Assembly (NCBI GenBank): GCA_009778275.1
Contig: WRKC01000085.1
Location: 1 to 13,432, forward strand
Direction: 5' to 3'
Origin: Methanomassiliicoccaceae archaeon
GTDB lineage: Archaea; Thermoplasmatota; Thermoplasmata; Methanomassiliicoccales; Methanomethylophilaceae
Length of the DNA: 13,432 bases
Shown here: in pieces, positions 1 to 6,783 of the stretch
How positions within the stretch are numbered: the stretch's first letter is position 1
Layout of the letters: every line of letters starts with the position of its first letter
Notes under the pieces: model-generated
What the model saw: only the letters and a program-made list of their open reading frames with translations
What the model was told of the DNA's origin: nothing
Databases searched by the model: none
Position numbers and translations under genes: made by a program

Positions 1-2645
1 CCCTCAGTGGCAAAGTCCACCGGCCTGAGCTTCTGGTGGGCTTCGAAGAAGAACCCGTCCTTGCTGATCGGGACCTTCACCATCTTCGCAATCTCTTCCT
101 TCTCCTCGCGGAGAGGCGCTATTCCGGCTGCGAGCACGAGTGTGTCGACCGGGATCTCGATGTCCTTTCCGAGGGTCGAGTCGTGGGCCTTCACAACCTT
201 TCCGTTAAAGTCGGGCATTCCGTCGTCAACGCAGTACCTGAGGAATTTGACGCCGAGGCTGGATGCCTTGCTGTAAAGTTCCTCGCGGAATCCGTATGTC
301 CTGATATCCTTGTGGATGATGGCCACGTTTGCCGTGGGGTCCTTCATCTTTATCTGGATGGCATTGCGGAGCGCACCTGCGCAACAGACACGCGAACAGT
401 ATTTCACATCGCTGTTCCTGGATCCGACGCACTGCACGAAGGCTACATTCTTCCCGGCGAACTTGCCGTTCGCCAAGGCCTCTTCGACCTCAAGGGTTGT
501 CATGACCTTCTTGTCTGTGCCGTAGTTGTATTCAGTCGGTTTGTACTGGGCCGCACCGGTTGCGAACAGCACCGCGCCGACAGGTATCTCGCCGCATCCG
601 TCGGCGATGATCTTGAAATTCCCTACGAAACCGGGGATGTCCTTTACGACCGCTCCCTTGTGCACCTTGATCAGCTTGTTGCTCTCGACCTTCGCTACCA
701 GTTCTTTCACGAAAGCGGCGACGTCCTTGCCGTCCTCTTTGTGGCGGAAGTTGAGCGCGAATCCTCCGAGCTCCTTGTTCTTCTCAAAGATGTGCACGGG
801 TATTCCCTGCGCGGCGATGTCGATGGCAGCGGTCATTCCCGTTATGCCTCCGCCTATGACGGCGGCGGCCTTGGTGACCTGTATCTCCGAACCGACCAGC
901 GGCTCCAGGAGAGCGGCCTTCGCAATGGACATCCTCAGGAGGTCCTTCGCTTTGACAGTGGCTGCCTCTGCCGCATGCATGTGGATCCACGAACACTGGT
1001 CGCGGATGTTGGCCATGTTGAACAGGTATTTGTTCAGCCCGCCGTCCCTGCACGCTTCCCTGAATAGAGGCTCGTGCGTTCTGGGAGTGCATGATGCGAC
1101 AACGACCCTGTTGAGGTCCTCCTCGGTTATGGCTCTCGATATCTCTTCCAGACAGTCCTGGGCGCAGGCGTACTGCGACTGTTTTGACATGACCACGTAC
1201 GGAAGACCCTTTGCGTACTCCGCGACGGCGGGGACGTCCACCACAGATCCGATGTTTATGCCGCAGTGGCATACCCATACTCCGATGCGGGGCTCTTTCC
1301 CCTCCACGTCCTTCTCCTGGGGGTACTCCTTCGGTGCGCGGGGCACGAATTTGCTGTCAACAATGAAAGCTCCGGCCTTTCCGGCGGATCCGCTTGCCTC
1401 CGCAACCGATGTGGGGATGTCCTTCGGGGCAGCGAACGCTCCCGTCACGAACACACCCTGCCTCGTTGTCTCGAGGGGGTTGAATACCGAGGTCTTGCAG
1501 AAGCCGTATTCGTTGAGCTCTATTCCGAGCAGGCGTGCTGTCTCCTCCGCTCCTTCCGGAGGGTTGAGACCGACCGAGAGCACGACGATGTCGTACTCAT
1601 CCGATGCGGGGTCGCCGTTGGAATCCGTGAAATTGACGGTGAGCTTCTTCGTCTCGGGGTCCTCCTCGACGTTTGAAACACGCGCACCTCTGTGCATCTT
1701 TATTCCATACTCTTTCTGTCCCCTCTCGATATAAGCTTCGAACTCTTTTCCGTAGGACCTTATGTCCATGAAGAATACATCTTCCTCTACGTTGAGGTGC
1801 TCTTTTGTGATGATGGCCTGCTTTGTGGCATACATGCAGCACACAGATGAACAATACTTCTTCCAGCCGGCCTTCTCTGATCTTGAGCCGCAGCACTGGA
1901 CGAAAGCGATCTTCTTTGGCTCCTCACCCGAGGACGGCACCGTTATGTGGCCTCTTGCCGGGCCCGATGCGCACATGATCCTTTCGAACTCGAGCGCAGT
2001 GACGACGTTCTTGAACCTGCCGTAGCCGTATTCCGTCGCGAGGGCGGCGTTCCAGATCTTGAGTCCCGCCGCTGCGATTATGGAGCCTACTTCGATCTCG
2101 AACTCTTCGTCCTTCTCTTCGTAGTTGATCGCTTTTTTCTGACATGTCTTCGAGCATACGCCGCACTTGCCGCTCTGTATCATTCTACAGTTGGCCGCAT
2201 CGATGATAGCGACCCTCGGCACTGCCTGCGCATGTGGTATGTATATTGCTCTTCTGGTGGTTAGACCGAATTCGAACTCGTCCGATATCCCTTTCGCCGG
2301 GCACTTCGCGAGACAGTCACCGCATGCGGTACACGATGAAGGATCAACGTATCTCGCTTTTTTCTTGAGTGTGACCTTGAAGTCCCCCGCTTTACCCTCC
2401 ACTTTCAACACTTCGTGGTAGGTAAGGGTCGTTATGTTCGGATGTCCGATACAGTCTGCCATCTTTGGTGAGAGGATACATGCGGAACAGTCATTCGTCG
2501 GGAAAGTCTTGTCGAGACGGGACATTGTGCCGCCTATCGTGGGGAGTCTCTCCACCAAATAGACGTGTATATCCCTGTCCGCAAGATCCAACGATGCCTG
2601 TATACCTGCGATTCCTCCGCCGATAACTAATGCTGATTTCGTCAA
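1..2645 (-). CDS. hdrA: HdrA-type heterodisulfide reductase subunit A, tandem-fused form (3' end outside window)
   Basis: This is an iron-sulfur flavoprotein of the HdrA/QmoA family; HdrA is the electron-bifurcating FAD subunit of cytoplasmic heterodisulfide reductase in methanogens. The reading frame is open for 881 codons and leaves the window without a stop. Unit 1 (about 1-435) has an FAD motif G9-x-G11-x2-G14 and an inserted ferredoxin part with C105/C108/C111/C115 and C153/C161/C164/C168. It also has the HdrA cluster ligands C251 or C252, C265, C269 and C270. Unit 2 begins with the usual HdrA N-terminal domain (VCHCG at 458-462, CTPRTHEPLFR at 519-529). A second FAD motif (G598, G600, G603) and ligands C739, C750, C754 and C755 follow, without an inserted ferredoxin. 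The start is TTG: GGAGG lies 7 nt upstream and an in-frame TAA lies about 40 nt upstream with no ATG or GTG between. A C-terminal ferredoxin domain is expected beyond the left edge. The family is secure; the redox partners are not visible. Confidence 0.93.
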   Translation of the reverse strand, partial: MTKSALVIGGGIAGIQASLDLADRDIHVYLVERLPTIGGTMSRLDKTFPTNDCSACILSPKMADCIGHPNITTLTYHEVLKVEGKAGDFKVTLKKKARYVDPSSCTACGDCLAKCPAKGISDEFEFGLTTRRAIYIPHAQAVPRVAIIDAANCRMIQSGKCGVCSKTCQKKAINYEEKDEEFEIEVGSIIAAAGLKIWNAALATEYGYGRFKNVVTALEFERIMCASGPARGHITVPSSGEEPKKIAFVQCCGSRSEKAGWKKYCSSVCCMYATKQAIITKEHLNVEEDVFFMDIRSYGKEFEAYIERGQKEYGIKMHRGARVSNVEEDPETKKLTVNFTDSNGDPASDEYDIVVLSVGLNPPEGAEETARLLGIELNEYGFCKTSVFNPLETTRQGVFVTGAFAAPKDIPTSVAEASGSAGKAGAFIVDSKFVPRAPKEYPQEKDVEGKEPRIGVWVCHCGINIGSVVDVPAVAEYAKGLPYVVMSKQSQYACAQDCLEEISRAITEEDLNRVVVASCTPRTHEPLFREACRDGGLNKYLFNMANIRDQCSWIHMHAAEAATVKAKDLLRMSIAKAALLEPLVGSEIQVTKAAAVIGGGITGMTAAIDIAAQGIPVHIFEKNKELGGFALNFRHKEDGKDVAAFVKELVAKVESNKLIKVHKGAVVKDIPGFVGNFKIIADGCGEIPVGAVLFATGAAQYKPTEYNYGTDKKVMTTLEVEEALANGKFAGKNVAFVQCVGSRNSDVKYCSRVCCAGALRNAIQIKMKDPTANVAIIHKDIRTYGFREELYSKASSLGVKFLRYCVDDGMPDFNGKVVKAHDSTLGKDIEIPVDTLVLAAGIAPLREEKEEIAKMVKVPISKDGFFFEAHQKLRPVDFATE

Positions 2646-2652
2646 ATCCTTG

Positions 2653-2657
2653 CCTCC
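2653..2657 (-). promoter_or_regulatory. Shine-Dalgarno site fixing the TTG start of hdrA
   Basis: On the minus strand this reads GGAGG, 7 nt before the TTG at 2645-2643. It settles the start, because the next codons upstream in frame contain no ATG or GTG before a TAA. Confidence 0.75.
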
Positions 2658-2661
2658 GATA

Positions 2662-2677
2662 CCAATTGATTAATTGG
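2662..2677. repeat. Inverted repeat in the hdrA leader, possible operator or hairpin
   Basis: The sequence is CCAATT-GATT-AATTGG, two perfect 6-nt arms around a 4-nt centre. It lies just upstream of the hdrA ribosome binding site and downstream of the likely TATA elements. As DNA it could be an operator; as RNA it could form a short hairpin next to the ribosome site. The symmetry is seen directly; the function is inferred. Confidence 0.4.
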
Positions 2678-2700
2678 AGCAAAGGGAGTAATAGTTTTCT

Positions 2701-2734
2701 CTATTAAAGCCCTTACTACATAAAACTTAATATA
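2701..2734 (-). promoter_or_regulatory. Candidate TATA elements for hdrA
   Basis: Read on the minus strand, two TATA-like stretches occur: TATATTAA (2734-2727) and CTTTAATAG (2709-2701). An archaeal start site about 25 nt downstream would give an hdrA leader of roughly 60 nt or 35 nt, long enough to contain the GGAGG site. Which one is used cannot be told from the sequence. Confidence 0.35.
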
Positions 2735-2950
2735 TCAGAAACCATTGAATAAGAGTCTTTTCGTAAAAATCAAAAAATTTCTCTTACAAAAATAATATTA
2801 GATGTTTTTCAAATGACCCAGATGTAATTTCATACCGATAAAATAGGTATTTCATTTAACGGTAATTCAACTTCAATAATAGTAACTATATTGCATAAGA
2901 AAAAAAAATTCGTATGCATTAACAATGGGGGGCCCTCACTTACGCCGAGA

Positions 2951-2961
2951 AGTATTAAAAG
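2951..2961 (+). promoter_or_regulatory. Candidate TATA box for a leaderless transcript of the zinc-protein gene
   Basis: AGTATTAAAAG is centred about 27 nt before the ATG at 2984, the distance expected if transcription starts at or near the ATG. No Shine-Dalgarno sequence precedes that ATG, which fits leaderless initiation. A second AT-rich stretch at 2966-2976 is too close to the ATG to serve it in this way. Confidence 0.4.
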
Positions 2962-2983
2962 GATAAAATTTATTAACCCCACT

Positions 2984-3502
2984 ATGGACCTAGCAAACAC
3001 GGCTTTTCTTCTGGGTATGATATTGTTGTTGGTTATACTGATAGCCATTGTTTTCGTCGCACAGGGATATTTGGAAGCAAAATACGACCTTCGCGGTAGA
3101 CTCAAGGGAAAACCTAAGAGAGAATCTACAACTTTTTTGGATGAGAAAGAGGATAAAAGAAAGTGCGAGATCTGCTACGGCGAGATCGAAGAGGACCGCG
3201 TCGCGATATGCTCCTGCGGCAGGATATTCCATGACGCCTGCGCCGAACCGACGGGTTCCTGCCCCTACTGCGGTGCGGGGTACAAAGAGATGAATGTCCG
3301 CGAACCGGACAGGACGAGATGTCCGGTATGCGGGAGGTTCCTTAAGGGGAACATGTGCTCCTGCGGTGCGGTAATACCAAAGAATGACGACACATTCATC
3401 TGCAAATGCGGCGGCGAGGTTGACATGAACAAACCGATCTGCGGAAAATGCGGCGCGGAATACGAGTTCACCACGATGAGAGTGATCAAACAACATAAAT
3501 GA
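2984..3502 (+). CDS. Membrane-anchored RING/PHD-like zinc protein with two further zinc-binding modules
   Basis: I do not recognise a named family; the 172-residue product is unusually zinc-rich. One hydrophobic helix at about 8-28 is followed by a basic stretch (about 33-46), predicting an N-out, C-in membrane anchor. The soluble part starts with an eight-ligand module C61-x2-C64-x11-C76-x-C78-x4-H83-x2-C86-x6-C93-x2-C96, the C4HC3 order of PHD and RING-CH domains and similar to prokaryotic RING-like fingers. Two four-cysteine modules follow: C113/C116/C125/C127 and C140/C142/C153/C156. I chose the ATG at 2984 because the frame upstream to 2891 encodes low-complexity spacer-like sequence and the TATA distance fits. 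The gene sits 15 nt before the RNase P gene and two genes before psmA. A role in ubiquitin-like protein marking, membrane quality control or RNA binding is conceivable but unproven. Confidence 0.75.
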   Translation: MDLANTAFLLGMILLLVILIAIVFVAQGYLEAKYDLRGRLKGKPKRESTTFLDEKEDKRKCEICYGEIEEDRVAICSCGRIFHDACAEPTGSCPYCGAGYKEMNVREPDRTRCPVCGRFLKGNMCSCGAVIPKNDDTFICKCGGEVDMNKPICGKCGAEYEFTTMRVIKQHK

Positions 3503-3517
3503 GAATGGCGTGTCAAG

Positions 3518-3817
3518 ATGGTAGTGAAAGACAGAAGGGGAAGGTCGAGGTATGTCGTCTTCGAGGTCTCGCCCAGACTGACCAAGGAGCTCCTGATCAA
3601 GGAGTTCAGATCAGCCGGCCTGAGGGACCCCCCCTATATCATTCAATGCGTTCCGGGAAAAGCAGTGCTGCGGTGCGCCCCTAAAGACAGAGACAATACC
3701 ATCGACATCATGTCGCGGGTCGACCCCCCATCCGTCCCCCTCTCCACCTCCGGCACGATCCGCAAGATCAGGCGCGCATATCCCGAACTGAAAGCACCGA
3801 AAAAACCCTCCCGCTAA
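3518..3817 (+). CDS. rnp2: RNase P protein component 2 (Pop5/Rpp14 family)
   Basis: The product is a protein subunit of archaeal RNase P, which with the catalytic RNA removes 5' leaders from tRNA precursors. The N-terminus (MVVKDRRGRSRYVVFEV) is the typical Pop5 start and first strand, and a basic C-terminal tail follows. At 99 residues it is somewhat shorter than the roughly 120 residues of well-known archaeal Pop5 proteins, yet it appears complete. The ATG at 3518 has no strong Shine-Dalgarno site; the start is chosen because it gives the canonical N-terminus. Position also supports the call, because rnp2 directly precedes psmA in many euryarchaeal exosome-proteasome clusters. The usual partner gene for component 3 (Rpp30) is not next to it. 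Confidence 0.82.
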   Translation: MVVKDRRGRSRYVVFEVSPRLTKELLIKEFRSAGLRDPPYIIQCVPGKAVLRCAPKDRDNTIDIMSRVDPPSVPLSTSGTIRKIRRAYPELKAPKKPSR

Positions 3818-3837
3818 TATCCGCGCGCCTGTAAACC

Positions 3838-3846
3838 AATAAATAG
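3838..3846 (+). promoter_or_regulatory. Candidate TATA box of an internal promoter for psmA
   Basis: CAATAAATA lies in the 67-nt gap between rnp2 and psmA, the largest gap within the gene run. A start site about 25 nt downstream (around 3868) would give psmA a short leader that still contains its GGGAG ribosome site at 3874-3878, 6 nt before the ATG. Proteasome and exosome genes could thus be made independently of the two upstream genes. Confidence 0.45.
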
Positions 3847-3884
3847 TGCGGTGTGTTTGGGGTTTTGAATAAAGGGAGAAAAAC

Positions 3885-4595
3885 ATGCAACCAGGACAAA
3901 TGGCATATGACAGGGGGATCACCGTATTCTCCCCCGACGGAAGATTGTTCCAGGTGGAATACGCCCGCGAGGCCGTAAAGAAAGGCACGACCACGATCGG
4001 ACTGAAATTCAAGAACGGGGTCATCCTTATGGTGGACAAGAGACTGTCCAGCAAGCTCGTCGAACCGGGTTCGATAGAGAAGATCTATGACATTGACGAT
4101 TATATCGGATGTGCCACATCCGGTCTCGTTGCCGATGCCAGGGTCCTTATTGACGAAGCAAGGAGGAACGCGCAGAGACACAAGATCACCTACGGAGAGA
4201 ACATAGCGGTCGAACTTCTTGTCAAGAACGTCTGCGACTACAAACAGAACTACACTCAATACGGCGGCGGGCGCCCCTTCGGCGTGGCCCTGCTGGTCGC
4301 CGGGGTCGATGACCTCGGGATACACCTGTTCGAAACGGACCCCTCCGGGGCCCTCGTTGCGTACAGGGCAACGAGCATCGGTTCCGGAAGGCCGGTCGTC
4401 ATGGACATTTTCGAAAGAGAGTTCACCGACGGACTGTCGTTCGAGGCGGCCGCCAAGCTCGGACTGAAGGCCTTGGGCGCGGCGATCGAGGATGAGATTT
4501 CAGCAGGGTCTGTGGAGATAGGGGTCGTTGAAAAAGGAAAGAAATTCAGAAGACTCTCCGAATCCGAGATCACCAAACTGAAAGGGAAGGGCTGA
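3885..4595 (+). CDS. psmA: Proteasome alpha subunit
   Basis: This is the structural alpha-ring subunit of the archaeal 20S proteasome; seven copies cap each end of the barrel and gate substrate entry. The N-terminal gate segment is intact (Y8-D9-R10 followed by GITVFSPDGRLFQVEYA). K66, in the segment matching the pocket that binds the C-terminal tails of PAN-type ATPases in the Thermoplasma protein, is conserved. The inter-subunit motif QYTQYGGGRPFG is also present. Length 236 matches the family, and the sequence resembles Thermoplasma PsmA closely as I recall it. A GGGAG site 6 nt upstream supports the ATG. The catalytic beta subunit is not in this window. Confidence 0.97.
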   Translation: MQPGQMAYDRGITVFSPDGRLFQVEYAREAVKKGTTTIGLKFKNGVILMVDKRLSSKLVEPGSIEKIYDIDDYIGCATSGLVADARVLIDEARRNAQRHKITYGENIAVELLVKNVCDYKQNYTQYGGGRPFGVALLVAGVDDLGIHLFETDPSGALVAYRATSIGSGRPVVMDIFEREFTDGLSFEAAAKLGLKALGAAIEDEISAGSVEIGVVEKGKKFRRLSESEITKLKGKG

Positions 4596-4611
4596 AGAGC
4601 CAGCTGATCCC

Positions 4612-5304
4612 ATGGTCGACCTCGACAACGCCATCATCGCAAGACTGGAAAGTCACGGAGAGACCTTCGAGATACTTCTGGATCCAGCGGTAATGGGCCT
4701 GCTCAAACAGGGCAAGAAGGTCGACCTGGCTGATTTCCTCGCCGTAGAGGAAGTGTTCAAGAACGCAGGCAAAGGGACGAGGCCCGCCGAAGAAAAGATC
4801 AAAGAGGTCTTCGGCACAAGCGAGATATCGGAGATAGCGAAGAAGATCGTCGAAAAGGGCGAGGTCCAGATGACCGCGGAACAGCGGAAGGAGATGCTGG
4901 ATGCTAAGAGGAACCAGGTCATCACCTACATTGCCGCGAACGCCATAAACCCTCAGACCAAACTCCCGCACCCGTATGTCAGGATAGAACTCGCTTTGGA
5001 AGAAGCGAAGTTCCACGTAGACCCCTTCAGGCCCATCGAGAAAGAGATAGATGAGGCCATGAAACTGCTCCGCCCCCTGATCCCGATCCGCTTTGAGAAA
5101 AGCAGGGTCGCCATCAAACTGAAAGGAGATGACTACGGAAGATGCTTCGACGACATGATCCACTACGGGATCATTGACAGGGAGGAATGGGCCGCCGACG
5201 GTTCGTGGATAGGATTGATGGAACTGCCTGCAGGCATGGTCCCTGAGTTGACAGAGAAACTCAAACACAAGACGAAAGGAACAGCATCCGTTAAAATGCT
5301 GTAA
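4612..5304 (+). CDS. Ribosome maturation protein SBDS (Sdo1 family)
   Basis: This is the archaeal orthologue of the Shwachman-Bodian-Diamond protein, which in eukaryotes helps release the anti-association factor eIF6/aIF6 from the large ribosomal subunit. Length is 230, standard for archaea. The N-terminal domain (about 1-85) starts with the usual MVDLDNAIIARLESHGETFE. The helical middle domain carries EKGEVQMTAEQRKEM and NAINPQTKLPHP. The C-terminal ferredoxin-like domain (from about 160) contains IPIRFEKS and GSWIGLMELPAGM. The gene follows psmA by 16 nt and precedes rrp4 by 28 nt, the canonical order. Its ATG lacks a clear Shine-Dalgarno sequence, so it may depend on ribosomes leaving psmA. 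Confidence 0.95.
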   Translation: MVDLDNAIIARLESHGETFEILLDPAVMGLLKQGKKVDLADFLAVEEVFKNAGKGTRPAEEKIKEVFGTSEISEIAKKIVEKGEVQMTAEQRKEMLDAKRNQVITYIAANAINPQTKLPHPYVRIELALEEAKFHVDPFRPIEKEIDEAMKLLRPLIPIRFEKSRVAIKLKGDDYGRCFDDMIHYGIIDREEWAADGSWIGLMELPAGMVPELTEKLKHKTKGTASVKML

Positions 5305-5332
5305 AAGATAACATTCAAGAGAAGTGATAAAA

Positions 5333-6040
5333 ATGCAAAAAAGAAACGCCATGTCCGCACGGACGATCGTGGTTCCCGGAGACCTGCTTGACGAAAGCGG
5401 GATGGATGCCGGGAACAATGCGTACGTGCTCAATGGCAAAATATACGCCGGTGTTTTAGGCGTAAGGAATGTGCACAACGACACGATAGGCGTCATTCCC
5501 CTCGGGGGAAGATACATGCCGACCGCCGGGGACACAGTGATCGGGATCATTGAGGACATAGGGCCTTCGAATTGGCTCGTGGACATCAACGCACCGTACC
5601 CTGCGCCCCTCCATGTGAGCGAGGTCCCCTGGAAGGTGGAGTTCGGAGACACCTCGAAATATCTCAACATAGGGTACGTTGTGATGCTGAAGGTGCTGAT
5701 GGTGGACGAGAGCAAGAAGATACAGGTCACCATGAAGGATTCCGGTCTCAGGAGGATCGAGGGAGGGCAGCTGGTAGAGATGCCCCACTCAAAGGTCTCA
5801 AGAGTGATCGGTAAGAGCGGTTCGATGATACAGATGATCAAGAACCTTACGGACTGCCGCATATTCGTCGGACAGAACGGAAGGATATGGATCGACGGCA
5901 ACGATAACGCGGAGATCGCGGTAGAAGCCATAAAGATGATCGAGAGAGAGGCACAGAGCGGCAACCTAACGGAAAGGGTTGAAAACTTTATTAAAAGCAG
6001 GCTCCCGCAGAAGGAAAAAGACGACAGGGAGGAGTATTGA
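5333..6040 (+). CDS. rrp4: Exosome RNA-binding cap subunit Rrp4
   Basis: Rrp4 forms part of the trimeric cap of the archaeal exosome and feeds RNA into the Rrp41-Rrp42 ring. The 235-residue product has an N-terminal domain containing VPGDLL, an S1 domain (about 65-137) and a KH domain (about 148-205) with the GxxG loop G160-K-S-G163. The C-terminus is charged and probably flexible. I start at the ATG at 5333, preceded closely by AAGTGAT, which pairs with the 16S end. A GTG at 5324 is possible but would lie inside that ribosome site, and an ATG at 5351 has none. The stop overlaps the rrp41 start by one base. Confidence 0.95.
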   Translation: MQKRNAMSARTIVVPGDLLDESGMDAGNNAYVLNGKIYAGVLGVRNVHNDTIGVIPLGGRYMPTAGDTVIGIIEDIGPSNWLVDINAPYPAPLHVSEVPWKVEFGDTSKYLNIGYVVMLKVLMVDESKKIQVTMKDSGLRRIEGGQLVEMPHSKVSRVIGKSGSMIQMIKNLTDCRIFVGQNGRIWIDGNDNAEIAVEAIKMIEREAQSGNLTERVENFIKSRLPQKEKDDREEY

Positions 6041-6783
6041 TGAGCGGACAGACCGATATGGTATTAGTTGATAAAAAGGGCATGAGGATCGACGGCAGGA
6101 AAACCGACGAACACAGGCCTGTTCATATTGAAGCGGGAGTACTCAGCAACGCTGACGGCTCAGCTTATTTAGAGATAGGAAAGAACAAGGTGCTTGCGGC
6201 GGTATACGGGCCGAGAGAATGCCACCCCAGACATATGCAGGACCCCACAAAGGCGATAATCCAATGCAAATACAACATGCAGGCGTTCTCGGTAAGCGAC
6301 AGGAAAAGGCCCGGCCCCGACAGGAGATCGATCGAGATATCGAAGATAATCGCCGAGGCCCTCGAAAAAGTGGTCCTTACCGAAATGTACCCGCGCGCGT
6401 CCATTGACGTTTACATCGAGATCCTTCAGGCGAACGCCGGAACGAGGTGCGCCGGACTGACGGCCGCCTCCGTGGCGCTTGCCGATGCGGGGATACCTAT
6501 GAGGGACATCATCCCCGCAGTAGCCGCCGGCAAGGCGGACGGACATGTTCTTCTGGACCTCAACAAAGAAGAGGACAACTACGGCGAGGCGGATGTCCCG
6601 CTGGCGATCGTTCCCTCTACGGACGAGATCGTCCTGCTTCAGATGGACGGGAACATGACGAGGAAAGAGTTCGATAAAGCTCTTGACATGGCCTTCGGTG
6701 CCTGCCATGAGATATATGAGATACAAAAGACCGCTCTGAAGAAGCGCTATGCCGTATCAAAGGAGGATGGGGAAGATGAGTGA
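6040..6783 (+). CDS. rrp41: Exosome catalytic subunit Rrp41
   Basis: Rrp41 is the active RNase PH-fold subunit of the archaeal exosome; with Rrp42 it builds the hexameric ring that degrades RNA 3' to 5' using phosphate and can add tails in reverse. The 247-residue product keeps the acidic residues D179 and D185 in EEDNYGEAD, matching the active-site pair of Sulfolobus Rrp41, and the R95-R96 pair in the region that binds RNA or phosphate. NAGTRCAGLTAASVAL is the family signature helix. The ATG at 6040 overlaps the rrp4 stop (TGATG) and has a strong GGGAGGAG site at 6027-6034, so it is preferred over the TTG just before it. Confidence 0.97.
   Translation: MSGQTDMVLVDKKGMRIDGRKTDEHRPVHIEAGVLSNADGSAYLEIGKNKVLAAVYGPRECHPRHMQDPTKAIIQCKYNMQAFSVSDRKRPGPDRRSIEISKIIAEALEKVVLTEMYPRASIDVYIEILQANAGTRCAGLTAASVALADAGIPMRDIIPAVAAGKADGHVLLDLNKEEDNYGEADVPLAIVPSTDEIVLLQMDGNMTRKEFDKALDMAFGACHEIYEIQKTALKKRYAVSKEDGEDE

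Larger units (their letters stand above)
2646..2983. other. AT-rich divergent intergenic region between hdrA and the zinc-protein gene
   Basis: No convincing gene is present in these 338 bases. The base composition is far more AT-rich than the flanking genes. It holds the hdrA leader and its inverted repeat, TATA-like elements for both directions, and two weak short inverted repeats: ATACC at 2832-2836 with GGTAT at 2846-2850, and ATAGT-A-ACTAT at 2879-2889. I see no tRNA-like or other recognisable RNA structure. The frame of the downstream gene is open back to 2891, but residues encoded before 2984 look like translated AT-rich spacer. Confidence 0.6.

Noticed and set aside
36..1734. Two long plus-strand open frames (343 and 402 codons) opposite hdrA
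   Set aside because: They are antisense to a clearly recognised HdrA frame, have no family motifs, and reflect the lack of stops opposite a GC-biased coding sequence.
2832..2889. Short inverted repeats ATACC/GGTAT and ATAGT-A-ACTAT in the intergenic region
   Set aside because: Arms of five bases in AT-rich DNA are expected by chance, and their position does not fit either promoter clearly.
2891..2983. An N-terminal extension of 31 residues for the zinc protein
   Set aside because: It reads through AT-rich spacer including a run of lysines and covers the likely TATA box; the ATG at 2984 directly precedes the hydrophobic anchor.
2646..2983. A possible small RNA gene in the 338-bp gap
   Set aside because: I found no tRNA arms, no stable GC-rich stem and no clear promoter-terminator pair beyond those assigned to the flanking genes.
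5324..5332. A GTG start for rrp4 three codons upstream
   Set aside because: The GTG belongs to the AAGTGAT ribosome site of the ATG at 5333.
4570..5964. A 464-codon minus-strand open frame opposite SBDS and rrp4
   Set aside because: It covers two well-identified conserved genes on the other strand and shows no recognisable domain; its hydrophobic look comes from reverse-complement codon bias.
6749..6775. An earlier ATG for rrp42
   Set aside because: It lies within rrp41 before the strong AAGGAGG site at 6760-6766, and the added residues are not typical of Rrp42.
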